Positions 42,438 through 51,833 of a stretch of 64,000 nucleotides of DNA are shown piece after piece. Under the pieces are notes generated by a model. The model was not told where the DNA came from and ran no database searches. It saw only the letters and a program-made list of their open reading frames with translations. The stretch is from Actinomyces marseillensis (GTDB taxonomy: Bacteria > Actinomycetota > Actinomycetes > Actinomycetales > Actinomycetaceae): positions 854,662 through 918,661 of the forward strand of contig NZ_LT707420.1 in assembly GCF_900155605.1 (NCBI RefSeq), in the 5' to 3' direction. Every line of letters starts with the position of its first letter. The first letter of the stretch is position 1. Position numbers and translations under genes: made by a program.

Positions 42438-43778
42438 ATGAGAAAGTTCCTCGAACAAAGCGGCATCCTTTTATGGGTGCTGGCGGCTATTGTTTTGGCT
42501 TTGGTCCTCGGCTCCGTCACCGTTGGTGGATCCCACATTATGCCCTCCGGTCTGGGCAATGTGTTCGTCACTTTCTCTACTATTTTCGGGCAGTTCTTGT
42601 CCTTCTCTATTCCGCTGATCATCATCGGCCTAGTGACCCCTGCAATCGCAGACCTCGGTAAGGGAGCCGGCCACTGGCTGGGGCTTACCGCAGCGCTCGC
42701 CTACGCCTCGACGATGTTCGCAGGCTTCTTGACCTACGGTGTATGCGCATACTTCTTCCCGAAGGTTCTTGTTGGACAGCTGACTCAGGTAGAAACTCCG
42801 AAGGAAGTCCTCAAGACCTACTTCACCATCGAAATGCCTCCGGTCGTTGGTGTGATGACCGCACTCTTGCTGTCCTTCGTTGTTGGAATCGGTCTGTCCT
42901 TGGTGCCCCGGGGCGTTCTGCGTAAGGGCTTCATTGAGTTCCGCGCGATCATCACCCGCTTGATTGAGAACATCATCGTTCCTCTTCTGCCCCTGCACAT
43001 CTTCGGTATCTTCTTGAACCTGACCTACACCGGTGAAGCAGTGCACATTATGCGCACGCTCATCCGCGTCGTCGTGATCGTGCTCATCCTTGAAGTTGTC
43101 ATTCTGCTGACCCAGTACTTCGTTGCTGGCGCCATTGGACGCGTCAACCCCTTTAAGGCGCTCTTCACCATGCTTCCGGCGTACCTGACCGCCTTGGGAA
43201 CTTCCTCTTCGGCAGCGACGATTCCTGTCACCTTGCGACAGACCCGTAAGAATGGCGTGTCCGATGCCGTTTCCTCTTTCACCATTCCTCTGTGCGCAAC
43301 GATTCACTTGGCGGGTTCAACCTCAAAGATTTTCGCTTTCGCCTTTGCGATCGTTTACACCCAGGGTATGACGGTTACCACCACTCAGTGGGTCGGATTT
43401 ATCTTCATGCTCGGCATCACCATGGTTGCTGCTCCGGGTGTCCCCGGCGGCGCAATTATGGCCGCCACCGGTATCTTGCAGTCGATGCTGGGCTTCGATG
43501 ATTCTGCAGTTGCTCTGATGATTGCCACCTACATTGCTCTTGACTCCTTCGGAACTGCAACGAACGTGACGGGTGACGGTGCGATCGCGATCATCATGGA
43601 TCGCGTCACCGGCGGCAAGTTGGGGCCCGAAGGCGATTCTGAGCACACCCGCGAACTTGCCTTCGATGGAATGGCATACCTCCACAAGGTTTCTGTCGAG
43701 GGTGTTGTGAGCCCCGAAGAGCTCGCGGAGTCTGCTGCCCTGAACGGTACAACCATTACCGAGAGTGGGCGTTCCTGA
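42438..43778 (+). CDS. dicarboxylate/amino acid:cation symporter (DAACS family)
   Basis: 446 residues with about eight to ten membrane helices and two hairpins. LGTSSSAATIPVTLRQTRKNGVSDAVSSFTIPLCATIHLAGST holds the serine-rich hairpin and a variant of the NMDGT region. GVPGGAIMAATGILQSMLGFD and ALDSFGTATNVTGDGAIAIIMDRV are the second hairpin and the last core helix with the conserved Asp/Asn. Relatives import glutamate, aspartate, serine/threonine or C4-dicarboxylates. NMDG is replaced by IHLAG, so the usual glutamate preference is not assured. AAGAGG precedes the ATG. Confidence 0.88.
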   Translation: MRKFLEQSGILLWVLAAIVLALVLGSVTVGGSHIMPSGLGNVFVTFSTIFGQFLSFSIPLIIIGLVTPAIADLGKGAGHWLGLTAALAYASTMFAGFLTYGVCAYFFPKVLVGQLTQVETPKEVLKTYFTIEMPPVVGVMTALLLSFVVGIGLSLVPRGVLRKGFIEFRAIITRLIENIIVPLLPLHIFGIFLNLTYTGEAVHIMRTLIRVVVIVLILEVVILLTQYFVAGAIGRVNPFKALFTMLPAYLTALGTSSSAATIPVTLRQTRKNGVSDAVSSFTIPLCATIHLAGSTSKIFAFAFAIVYTQGMTVTTTQWVGFIFMLGITMVAAPGVPGGAIMAATGILQSMLGFDDSAVALMIATYIALDSFGTATNVTGDGAIAIIMDRVTGGKLGPEGDSEHTRELAFDGMAYLHKVSVEGVVSPEELAESAALNGTTITESGRS

Positions 43779-43810
43779 ACAATCTCTCACCGCGAATTTA
43801 AGGTGGATGC

Positions 43811-43849
43811 AACGGCGTGCATTAAGCAATAGACTTAATGCACGCCGTT
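43811..43849 (+). terminator. terminator of the symporter gene
   Basis: Sixteen-base perfect stem AACGGCGTGCATTAAG / CTTAATGCACGCCGTT, seven-base loop. Confidence 0.88.
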
Positions 43850-43883
43850 CGCTGTTGATCACTGTGGGAATGGAGCATGACTC

Positions 43884-46178
43884 GTGGAGCAAGTCGCCAT
43901 CGATAGCACGTCAGAACCGATAAAGATCGGTGTCCTCACCTCTGGTGGGGATGCGCAGGGAATGAACGCCGCGGTTCGCGCAGTCGTCCGAACCTCTCTT
44001 GCCCGAGGCGCTCGCCCCTTTGCAATTCTCGACGGCTGGTCGGGCGCAGTGAAAGGCGGCGATAGTATTCGCCCCATGACCTGGACCGACGCCTCGGGAA
44101 TCCTCGCGCAGGGCGGAACGGTAATTGGTACCGCTCGTTGTCCAGAATTTCGCGAGTACGAAGGGCGTCATGCAGCGGCACTGCACCTGATCGAACAGGG
44201 GATCGACCGCCTCGTCGTCATCGGTGGTGACGGATCTCTGTCGGGAACTGAAGAATTCCGCACGGAATGGGCCCAACACCTGAGCGAGCTGGTCAATGAA
44301 GGCCAGATCAGCGCCGAACAGGCGAAAGCCCACGAACGCCTCTACATCGTCGGGCTGGTTGGTTCCATCGACAACGACATGGTCGGCACCGACATGACGA
44401 TTGGCGCGGACACTGCACTGCACCGAATCGTCGACGCAATCGACCAGATTTCTTCAACCGCGGCCTCGCACCAGCGCACCTTCATTGTCGAGGTCATGGG
44501 ACGTCACTGTGGTTACCTTCCCCTGATGTCTGCAGTCGCAGGCGGCGCAGACTATGTCTTCACTCCCGAAGACCCGGCTCGTGACGGCTGGGAAGACGAG
44601 ATGGTCAATCTGCTCAAGGAAGGGCGCGCGGCAGGTCGACGTGAATCGATCATCATCGTTGCCGAAGGAGCAATGGATCGCGCGGGAACCCCCATTACTT
44701 CTCAAGACATTGCCGATGCTTTCAAGGAACGTACCGGCGAAGACGCGCGAATCACCATCTTGGGCCACGTCCAACGAGGCGGTACCCCCTCGGCCTATGA
44801 CCGCTGGATGTCGACCCTGCTTGGCTACGCCGCAGTTCAAGAGATCCTTGATCCCGCAGATCCCGATGTTGCCTCGATTCTGGGCGTGCGGCACAACCGC
44901 GTGACCCGCATTCCTCTCATGGAAGCGGTTCATGAAACTCGCGGCGTTAAAGACCTCATCAAGTCCGGAGATTTCCAGTCTGCTCAGGCTGCTCGCGGTC
45001 GTTCCTTTACCTTGATGGTGGGGATCAACCAGCTTCTGGCGACGCCTCCTCATCTTGCGGATAATCCCCCGAAGGAAAGCGGCAAGCGCGTCGCCATTCT
45101 GCACGCCGGAGGCCTTGCGCCGGGCATGAACACCGCGGCACGTGCAGCGGTCAGGCTCGGCATCGCCAAGGGCTGGACGATGCTCGGCGTTGACGGTTCA
45201 TGGGCCGGCTTGGCAGATAACCAAGTTCGCGAATTGACGTGGGAAGACGTTGAAGGTTGGGCTTTCCAAGGTGGTGCTGAACTGGGCACTCGTCGCCCAA
45301 TTCCCCCCGTCAACGAGTACTACGCACTGGGCCGTGCGATCGAGCGCAATGAGATCGATGCGCTCTTGGTGGTTGGCGGTTTGAACGCTTACCTCGCCGT
45401 TAAGGAAATGACGACTGAATTGGATCGCTACCCGGCGTTCCGCATCCCGATCGTTCTGGTTCCGGCCTCGATCGATAACAACCTTCCCGGTGCGGAACTG
45501 GCAATTGGTACCGATACTGCGCTCAACAACGCGGTGTGGGCGCTCGATCGGATCAAGGAAAGCGCCGCGGCCTCGAAGCGGTGTTTCGTAGCGGAACTCA
45601 TGGGACGCCGCTGCGGATACCTGACCCTCATGGCAGGCATCGCCTCGGGCGCGGAATACGCCTACTTGAATGAAGAAAACACGACTCTGGCTGAAATCGA
45701 TCAGGACGCGCATCGCATGCACCAGACCTTCGAAAACGGGCGTCGACTTTTCCTTGTCGTTGTCAACGAAGAGGCTGATGCGCACTACAACCGCGAATTC
45801 CTCGCTAACGTTTTCGAGGCCGAAAGTGGAGGTCTCTATGATGTGCGTTCCTCCGCGCTGGGCCATCTCCAGCAGGGCGGAACTCCAACTCCCTATGATC
45901 GCCTTCTTGCGACTCGCCTAGTCAATGCTGCACTTAGCGAATGCGCAGACCAGTTTGCCGACGGGCGAGCACAAGCCGTCTACGTAGGCGATATGGGGAA
46001 TGCAATTCAGGTGCGTCCTGTTGAGCGCATGTTCGATGACCTCGACTTTGCAAACCGGCGCCCCTTCAACCAATGGTGGCGCGATCTTCGTCCGATTCTT
46101 GCTGCAGTATCGGTGCAAGCCCCGCCGCGTGAACTACAGCCAGTGACTATTATTCAGGCTGAGGGCTTTGGCCACTGA
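43884..46178 (+). CDS. 6-phosphofructokinase, two-domain (duplicated) form
   Basis: 764 residues, two PFK domains in tandem as in eukaryotic enzymes. The first half (residues 13-390) keeps the ATP loop SGGDAQGMN (20-28), GGDGS (114-118) and the catalytic SIDND (161-165, bases at Asp163/Asp165). The Gly of GGDGS points to ATP rather than pyrophosphate. The second half (395-764) retains the fold (HAGGLAPGMN; GHLQQGGTPTPYDR) but reads GGLNA at 498-502 and SIDNN at 529-533, so its ATP site is lost and it is probably regulatory. It is followed 40 bases on by pgi. GTG start with TGGAG eight bases before it. Confidence 0.93.
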   Translation: MEQVAIDSTSEPIKIGVLTSGGDAQGMNAAVRAVVRTSLARGARPFAILDGWSGAVKGGDSIRPMTWTDASGILAQGGTVIGTARCPEFREYEGRHAAALHLIEQGIDRLVVIGGDGSLSGTEEFRTEWAQHLSELVNEGQISAEQAKAHERLYIVGLVGSIDNDMVGTDMTIGADTALHRIVDAIDQISSTAASHQRTFIVEVMGRHCGYLPLMSAVAGGADYVFTPEDPARDGWEDEMVNLLKEGRAAGRRESIIIVAEGAMDRAGTPITSQDIADAFKERTGEDARITILGHVQRGGTPSAYDRWMSTLLGYAAVQEILDPADPDVASILGVRHNRVTRIPLMEAVHETRGVKDLIKSGDFQSAQAARGRSFTLMVGINQLLATPPHLADNPPKESGKRVAILHAGGLAPGMNTAARAAVRLGIAKGWTMLGVDGSWAGLADNQVRELTWEDVEGWAFQGGAELGTRRPIPPVNEYYALGRAIERNEIDALLVVGGLNAYLAVKEMTTELDRYPAFRIPIVLVPASIDNNLPGAELAIGTDTALNNAVWALDRIKESAAASKRCFVAELMGRRCGYLTLMAGIASGAEYAYLNEENTTLAEIDQDAHRMHQTFENGRRLFLVVVNEEADAHYNREFLANVFEAESGGLYDVRSSALGHLQQGGTPTPYDRLLATRLVNAALSECADQFADGRAQAVYVGDMGNAIQVRPVERMFDDLDFANRRPFNQWWRDLRPILAAVSVQAPPRELQPVTIIQAEGFGH

Positions 46179-46218
46179 GCGGGAATACCGGAACTTTCGA
46201 TAATCAGGAGAATGCACG

Positions 46219-47886
46219 ATGAGCGCAATTGACCCGACGACGACCCCTGCCTGGGCAGAACTGGACGAACACGCGGAGGTCTTTAACCCTGACCTGCGCG
46301 CGTGGTTCCAAGACGATCCGCAGCGCGCCCAAAAGTGGACGCTGAATGTGGCAGACCTGCATGTTGATTTGTCCAAGAACCTGATCGATGATGCCACTTT
46401 GGAGCAGCTTCTTGCACTGGCCGATCAAACCGAGGTTTTCGCTCTTCGTGATGCGATGCTGCGAGGCGATCGCATTAACGTGACTGAAAACCGTTCCGTC
46501 CTCCACACGGCACTTCGTCGCGCGGCGGGCGAGGAACTCATCGTCGATGGACGCAACGTTGTCGCCGATGTTCGCGAGGTTTTGGAACGCGTCTATTCCT
46601 TCGCAAACCGCGTTCGCTCGGGTGAATGGGTTGGTGTCACTGGCAAGCCCGTGAAGACTGTGGTCAACGTGGGAATTGGTGGCTCTGATCTGGGTCCCGT
46701 CATGGCCTACGAAGCTCTTAAGCCATACGTCCAAGAGGGCTTGGAGTGCCGTTTCATCTCCAATATTGATCCGACCGACGTGGGGGAGACCACTAAGGAT
46801 CTGGACCCCGAAACCACTTTGGTCATCGTCGCTTCGAAGACCTTTACCACCTTGGAAACCATCACCAACGCACACGCCGTGCGCGATTGGTTCTTGAAGT
46901 CGCTGCGTGAAAAGAGTGTCATCGGCGATGATCCCGAGCAGGAGAAGGATGCAATCTCCAAGCATTTTGTCGCGGTCTCAACGGCACTGGATAAGGTTGC
47001 TGAATTCGGTATCGACCCGGCGAATGCCTTCGGATTCTGGAGCTGGGTGGGCGGACGTTACTCGGTAGATTCCGCAATCGGTACCTCGCTGGCAATCGCC
47101 ATCGGCCCTGAGCACTTCGAAGAATTCCTCGGCGGAATGCGCGCGCTCGATCAGCACTTCGCCTCGGCAGCGCCGAAGGAAAACCTCCCGCTGATCATGG
47201 GCCTTCTCAACGTCTGGTACTCGAACTTCTTGGGCGCTGATACCCACGCAGTGCTCCCGTATTCGCAGTACCTGCACCGTTTCCCCGCCTACCTCCAGCA
47301 GCTCACCATGGAGTCCAATGGTAAGTCCGTTCGTCGCGATGGCTCTCCGGTCTTCTACGACACCGGTGAGGTTTTCTGGGGAGAACCCGGCACCAACGGT
47401 CAGCATGCCTTCTACCAGCTGATCCACCAGGGAACCCGCATGGTTCCGGCAGACTTCATCGCCTTTGCCCGCCCGACCTGGCCCATCCGTGACGGCGAGG
47501 CCGATATGCACGAGCTATTCTTGTCGAACTTCTTCGCACAGACCAAGGCGCTTGCTTTCGGTAAGACTGCAGAAGAGGTTCGCGCCGAAGGAACCGCAGA
47601 AGAGCTGGTGTCGGCCCGAGTCTTTACCGGAAACCGTCCGACGACCTCGATTATGGCGCCCGCGCTGACTCCCGCTGTCCTCGGTCAGCTCATCGCCCTC
47701 TACGAGCACATCACTTTCGTTGAAGGCGCTGTGTGGGGTCTTGACTCCTTCGACCAGTGGGGCGTGGAACTTGGCAAGGTTCTCGCCAAGCAGATCCTCC
47801 CCGCAATCGAGGGTGACCAGAGCGTTTTGGCCGAGCAGGATTCCTCCACTCGCGCGCTCATCGAGTTCTACCGCGCGAATCGCTAG
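46219..47886 (+). CDS. pgi: glucose-6-phosphate isomerase
   Basis: 555 residues. [35 protein letters not shown] (phosphate-binding Ser-Lys-Thr), [24 protein letters not shown], the catalytic Glu region [14 protein letters not shown] and [25 protein letters not shown] are all typical of the large bacterial PGI. AGGAGAATGCACG precedes the ATG. With the phosphofructokinase upstream it forms a glycolytic pair, making fructose-6-phosphate and then fructose-1,6-bisphosphate. Confidence 0.97.
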   Translation: MSAIDPTTTPAWAELDEHAEVFNPDLRAWFQDDPQRAQKWTLNVADLHVDLSKNLIDDATLEQLLALADQTEVFALRDAMLRGDRINVTENRSVLHTALRRAAGEELIVDGRNVVADVREVLERVYSFANRVRSGEWVGVTGKPVKTVVNVGIGGSDLGPVMAYEALKPYVQEGLECRFISNIDPTDVGETTKDLDPETTLVIVASKTFTTLETITNAHAVRDWFLKSLREKSVIGDDPEQEKDAISKHFVAVSTALDKVAEFGIDPANAFGFWSWVGGRYSVDSAIGTSLAIAIGPEHFEEFLGGMRALDQHFASAAPKENLPLIMGLLNVWYSNFLGADTHAVLPYSQYLHRFPAYLQQLTMESNGKSVRRDGSPVFYDTGEVFWGEPGTNGQHAFYQLIHQGTRMVPADFIAFARPTWPIRDGEADMHELFLSNFFAQTKALAFGKTAEEVRAEGTAEELVSARVFTGNRPTTSIMAPALTPAVLGQLIALYEHITFVEGAVWGLDSFDQWGVELGKVLAKQILPAIEGDQSVLAEQDSSTRALIEFYRANR

Positions 47887-48021
47887 AGGGGTAGCTCGCA
47901 GCTTGTGCGGGTCGTCGTCATTGCCGAGGCAGTGGCTTCGGCCCGCTTTTGCTTGCCTTGGGGTGGGGGCTTATCTATTAATCCATAGACGGCGTACGTC
48001 CCTCTGGAAAGGAAAAGTCTT

Positions 48022-49062
48022 TCAGTGTCGGAGGTGTTCGTGCTGCGCGTGCGAAATCGATTCAACTTGGAAGGTCGAATGGGCAATTTCGACCGGGAAA
48101 TGGTGCATCGCGCACTCGTTCAGAGAGTGGATAATCTGGTCTCGCTGACCGGCGGTAACCGCCTCGGAAACCTCAATATGTGCGGTAACCGTCACTAGGT
48201 TTGAAGCCACCGAACTGACGTGAAGATCGTGGACATCCTCGACCAAGGGAATCGACAGCATGTGCTGACGGACCTGTTCAAGATTAATCTCTGCGGGTAC
48301 TTCTTCCATCAAAATCCGCAGGGTTCGAAGCAATAACATGTATGCGCGCGGGGCCATTAAGAGTGCGATGAAAATTGAGGCTAGGGCATCCGCGCGACTC
48401 CACCCGCCGATCAATTCAACAGTTGCAGCAATGATGACTGCAAAAGACCCCATAGCGTCGTTTGCTACTTCAAGAACGGCTGCGCGCATATTGAGCGATG
48501 CGTGACGCCCGCCAATGAGCACCATGAGAGAGAGCGCATTTGCGACCAATCCCAAAATTCCAACCCACAGCATGGGCGTTGCACGGACCTCAACGGGGGA
48601 GACTAAGCGCTGAATGCCTTCGATCGCAACCAAAAGAGTGATGATCACCAGCATGCCCGCTTGGAAAGCGGCGGCGAGAACCTCTGAACGCGCCCATCCC
48701 CACGTCCTGCGATTATCACGAGGTCGCATGGTCAGGCTCGCAGCAATGAATGCGATAATCAGTCCGGCAGAGTCGACCGCCATATGTCCGGCATCGGCTG
48801 CTAGAGATAAAGAAGACGTGAAGAAAGCGGCAACAAGCTCTGCACTGAAAACCGTCGCTGTGATTGCTAGTGCGATCGCAAGCCTTTTGCGAGAAGCAGC
48901 ATGTCCGTGCGAATGATCATGACTATGGGAATGCGTGTGTTCGTGGCTGCTCGCTAATACTTTTTCCGCAGTATCTCCGCAGGCATTTTCGCTCTGCCCA
49001 GCGCAGCACCTCGACTGTGAGTGTGATTCCTGAGGGCTTGGTGTCAGTGTCGATTCGGACAT
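48022..49062 (-). CDS. cation diffusion facilitator, zinc-type exporter
   Basis: 346 residues. The His-rich N-terminus (SSHEHTHSHSHDHSHGHAAS, residues about 39-58) binds metal. Six membrane helices follow, with the TM2 site ADAGHMAVDSAG (HxxxD) and TM5 site LEVANDAMGS, where the usual His is Glu. The C-terminal cytoplasmic domain contains VEDVHDLHVSSVASNLVTVTAHIEV and another His cluster at the end. It exports Zn2+ or similar divalent ions by proton antiport. I take ATG 49062 as start because a TATGCT hexamer sits seven bases upstream. The frame remains open 14 codons further. Confidence 0.9.
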   Translation of the reverse strand: MSESTLTPSPQESHSQSRCCAGQSENACGDTAEKVLASSHEHTHSHSHDHSHGHAASRKRLAIALAITATVFSAELVAAFFTSSLSLAADAGHMAVDSAGLIIAFIAASLTMRPRDNRRTWGWARSEVLAAAFQAGMLVIITLLVAIEGIQRLVSPVEVRATPMLWVGILGLVANALSLMVLIGGRHASLNMRAAVLEVANDAMGSFAVIIAATVELIGGWSRADALASIFIALLMAPRAYMLLLRTLRILMEEVPAEINLEQVRQHMLSIPLVEDVHDLHVSSVASNLVTVTAHIEVSEAVTAGQRDQIIHSLNECAMHHFPVEIAHSTFQVESISHAQHEHLRH

Positions 49063-49069
49063 AGTGAAT

Positions 49070-49075
49070 AGCATA
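49070..49075 (-). promoter_or_regulatory. -10 element for leaderless CDF exporter gene
   Basis: TATGCT on the minus strand, seven bases before the ATG. The corresponding -35 position lies within the upstream gene's terminator hairpin. Confidence 0.5.
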
Positions 49076-49077
49076 GC

Positions 49078-49102
49078 GCCCTGTCTTCGGCGAAGACAGG
49101 GC
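49078..49102 (-). terminator. terminator of the alcohol dehydrogenase gene
   Basis: Eleven-base perfect stem GCCCTGTCTTC / GAAGACAGGGC with a three-base loop, 25 bases past the adh stop on the minus strand. Confidence 0.8.
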
Positions 49103-49126
49103 ACTAAGAGCGAACAGGCCTGTTGA

Positions 49127-50167
49127 TCAGAGTGTCAACATGACCTTTGTTGCGCGACGCTCATCCATGGCAGCGTAGCCCTCGGCCGCCCGCTCAAGCG
49201 GCAGGACCAGATCGAAGACAGCGCCCGGGTTGATCTCGCCGCCAAAGATCAGATCAATCATTGCCGGCAGGTACTTACGCACGGCAGCGGGACCGCCGAA
49301 CATGTGGACCTCGGCATTAAACATGTGGCCCATGTCCAAGGAAACACCGTGGGGCACACCCACAAAAGACAGATGTCCGCCGGGGCGCACGCAGCCGAGC
49401 GCCTGATCGAAAGCTGCCTCATTGCCCACCGCCTCGACAACGCCGTCTGCACCTAGACCGCCAGTCATTTCCTTGACCCGGGCAATACCTTCCTCGCCGC
49501 GCTCTTCGACGATGTCCGTCGCGCCGAACTGACGGGCTAGCGCCTGGCGATCCGCGTGGCGCGACATCGCAATGATGCGCGAGGCGCCCAGCTGCTTGGC
49601 GCCAATGATTGCGCCCAGGCCCACGGCCCCGTCACCCACGACGACGATCGTCTTCCCGGGAGCTGCCCCGGCCTCGTCAGCGGCGAACCAGCCGGTGCCA
49701 AGGACGTCGGAGGCGGCAAGGAGGGAGGGAAGCTGCTCCTCTGTGGGCATCGCGGGGGTCTTCACCAGAGTGCCATCCGCGAGGGCCACGCGTGCGTATT
49801 CGGCTTGGGTACCACCGGCGCGGGTGCTGACGTAGGTGTCGCCTTGCGCGGAGGCGGTCACACAGCGAGAGGGGTAGCCGGCGCGGCAGATCTCGCACTC
49901 GCCGCAGGAAATACAGAAGGACCCGACGACGAAGTCTCCGGGCTTCACGGTTGTGACGGCCTCGCCCACCTCGACGACTGTTCCGACGTACTCATGTCCC
50001 ATGCGCTGCTCGTGGACCGGCTCAAAGCCGCGGTAAGGCCACAGGTCCGAGCCGCAGATGCACGTGGCCGCCAGCTTGATGATGGCGTCCGTGGGCTCGA
50101 GGATGGTCGGCATCGGCATCTCGTCGACGGTGACGTTGCCGGGTTCGTGCATGACAACAGCGCGCAT
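49127..50167 (-). CDS. zinc-dependent alcohol dehydrogenase family protein
   Basis: 346 residues of the MDR superfamily. The catalytic zinc ligands are Cys in ATCICGSDLWPY and GHEYVG. The structural zinc is held by FCISCGECEICRAGYPSRC. The NAD(P) fold is TIVVVGDGAVGLGAIIGAKQLGASRIIAMSRHADR. The substrate is unknown, possibly a short alcohol or aldehyde. Codon third positions are markedly richer in G and C than in the adjacent genes, suggesting recent acquisition. The start ATG 50167 has AAGGAGTGCC upstream. It stands alone. Confidence 0.92.
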   Translation of the reverse strand: MRAVVMHEPGNVTVDEMPMPTILEPTDAIIKLAATCICGSDLWPYRGFEPVHEQRMGHEYVGTVVEVGEAVTTVKPGDFVVGSFCISCGECEICRAGYPSRCVTASAQGDTYVSTRAGGTQAEYARVALADGTLVKTPAMPTEEQLPSLLAASDVLGTGWFAADEAGAAPGKTIVVVGDGAVGLGAIIGAKQLGASRIIAMSRHADRQALARQFGATDIVEERGEEGIARVKEMTGGLGADGVVEAVGNEAAFDQALGCVRPGGHLSFVGVPHGVSLDMGHMFNAEVHMFGGPAAVRKYLPAMIDLIFGGEINPGAVFDLVLPLERAAEGYAAMDERRATKVMLTL

Positions 50168-50295
50168 GGCACTCCTTGGGTAGAAGTATTTATTCCCATA
50201 AAGCTAGCCCGAAATTAACCAGACCTCCACCGGGTAGAGCGGGGATTTCAATGAAGACAATGGTGACTCCATCCGCCTGAACACTCATCAGCAAG

Positions 50296-50301
50296 TACAC
50301 T
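50296..50301 (+). promoter_or_regulatory. -10 element for leaderless xth
   Basis: TACACT, seven bases before the ATG. No Shine-Dalgarno. Confidence 0.5.
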
Positions 50302-50308
50302 GAAGCCC

Positions 50309-51139
50309 ATGGCTTTCACTGTTACCAGCGTTAATGTCAACGGAATCCGTGCCGCACACCGCAAGGGCATGATGGAGTGGCTCGACGCCAACCCCTGCGA
50401 TGTTCTTCTTCTCCAAGAAGTCCGTGCGGATGAAGAAATCGCCACCGAACTACTGGGCGATTCATGGGAAAGCATCATTCTTCCCTGCCGCATTAAGGGA
50501 CGTGCAGGTGTCGCAGTTGCGGTGCGCAAGGATAGCGCACACATCAGCGGTGAACCGCGCCTTTCCCTTGACGATCAGGAAACCGATGTCGATTCCGGAC
50601 GCTGGCTAGAAGCAGTGGTTGAAACCAAAGCGGGGCGCGTACGCGTCGTTTCCGCCTACTTCCACTCTGGCGAAAAAGACACCCCCAAGCAGGACGCGAA
50701 GATGGCGCATCTGCCGCGTATTGGCCGCCGCATGGGAGAACTCTTTGCCGAGGCCGCCCAGGGACAAGCAGACGTCCTCGGGACCGTCGTTGCTGGGGAT
50801 TTCAACATTGTTCGCACCCGCTCCGACATTAAGAATTGGACCTCGAACCACAACAAGCGCGCGGGTGTGCTCGATGAGGAAATCGCATTCCTCGATCAGT
50901 GGCTCGACGCGGGATGGCATGACGTTATGCGTGATCTTGCCGGCGACATTCAAGGCCCCTACACCTGGTGGTCTCAGCGCGGTCAGGCATTTACCAATGA
51001 CACCGGTTGGCGTATCGATTATCAGTTCGCGACGCCCGCGCTGGCGGAGAAGGCCAGCTCTTTCGCAATTGGCCGCGCGGCCTCGTACGAGGAACGCTGG
51101 AGCGACCACGCACCGCTGTCGGTGAGCTACGAACTCTAA
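50309..51139 (+). CDS. xth: exodeoxyribonuclease III
   Basis: 276 residues, endonuclease/exonuclease/phosphatase fold. TVTSVNVNGIRAAHRKGMMEWLD, CDVLLLQEVRADEE (catalytic Glu), GRWLEAVVETKAGRVRVVSAYF, VAGDFNIVRTRSDI, FTNDTGWRIDYQFATPAL (Asp) and EERWSDHAPLSVSYEL (final Asp-His) match the ExoIII/AP endonuclease family. It repairs abasic sites. It converges on the 2'-5' RNA ligase-like gene with a four-base gap. Confidence 0.95.
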   Translation: MAFTVTSVNVNGIRAAHRKGMMEWLDANPCDVLLLQEVRADEEIATELLGDSWESIILPCRIKGRAGVAVAVRKDSAHISGEPRLSLDDQETDVDSGRWLEAVVETKAGRVRVVSAYFHSGEKDTPKQDAKMAHLPRIGRRMGELFAEAAQGQADVLGTVVAGDFNIVRTRSDIKNWTSNHNKRAGVLDEEIAFLDQWLDAGWHDVMRDLAGDIQGPYTWWSQRGQAFTNDTGWRIDYQFATPALAEKASSFAIGRAASYEERWSDHAPLSVSYEL

Positions 51140-51143
51140 ATAC

Positions 51144-51683
51144 TCAGGCGCTTTCGAAATCAAAAAGCGCCATGGAGGAGTAGACGCCGTTCTCGTCCAC
51201 GCGGTCTAAGCGGAATCCGGGAACCATCCACGAGGCCTCGTAAGAGCCGATGCTCATCGCGCGGTCCAGCGCCTCATCGGACACCCCCTGCGCAAGGGTC
51301 ACGTGTGCGTGATAAGGGAATCGAGCCTCGGCGTACAAGGGACCGGAGCGGATATCTTCCGCCAAGAAAGTGCACTCGCGCGCGCCCTCGGCAAGAGAAA
51401 GATAGACAACCGGTGAAACCGGGCGGAAAGTTCCCGTCTCACCCAAAGTCACGCGGAAAGGCGTGTAGCGCTGCGCAACCGTGCGCAGGTGCTCGATCAC
51501 GTCCTCGCGGCGGTCCTTATCCACTGCTGTTGGTGGAAGAATCGTGATGTGTGCAGGCACTTTTGTTCCCTGCTCATCGCCCAAACCGACGCGAATATCC
51601 GTCAGCGCACTCACCCAGGGTTCAGGTATCGCAACGACAACGCCGAGCCATTCTTGACCCGGTAAACGCTGAGGGAGATACAT
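51144..51683 (-). CDS. 2'-5' RNA ligase family (2H phosphoesterase) protein
   Basis: About 179 residues from ATG 51683 (MYLPQRLPGQEWLGVVVAIPEPW). Two HxTx motifs define the 2H superfamily: AHITILPPTAV and AHVTLAQGVS. Members act on 2',5'-linked or cyclic phosphates in RNA; the physiological role is unknown. Start assignment is uncertain: ATG 51719 and 51764 are in frame upstream, but 51683 gives the expected length and N-terminus. Confidence 0.82.
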   Translation of the reverse strand: MYLPQRLPGQEWLGVVVAIPEPWVSALTDIRVGLGDEQGTKVPAHITILPPTAVDKDRREDVIEHLRTVAQRYTPFRVTLGETGTFRPVSPVVYLSLAEGARECTFLAEDIRSGPLYAEARFPYHAHVTLAQGVSDEALDRAMSIGSYEASWMVPGFRLDRVDENGVYSSMALFDFESA

Positions 51684-51833
51684 GAAACTACCTGAAATGG
51701 GGAATACGAACTCGCCCATGGTACATGGGGAGGCCGGCGTCGAGCACATCGAGTCCACAAGCATATCGGCGTAAGGAAGATGCCCAATGCGCTACGCTGA
51801 AGACACTGTATTGATCGATTCACCCAAGGAAGT

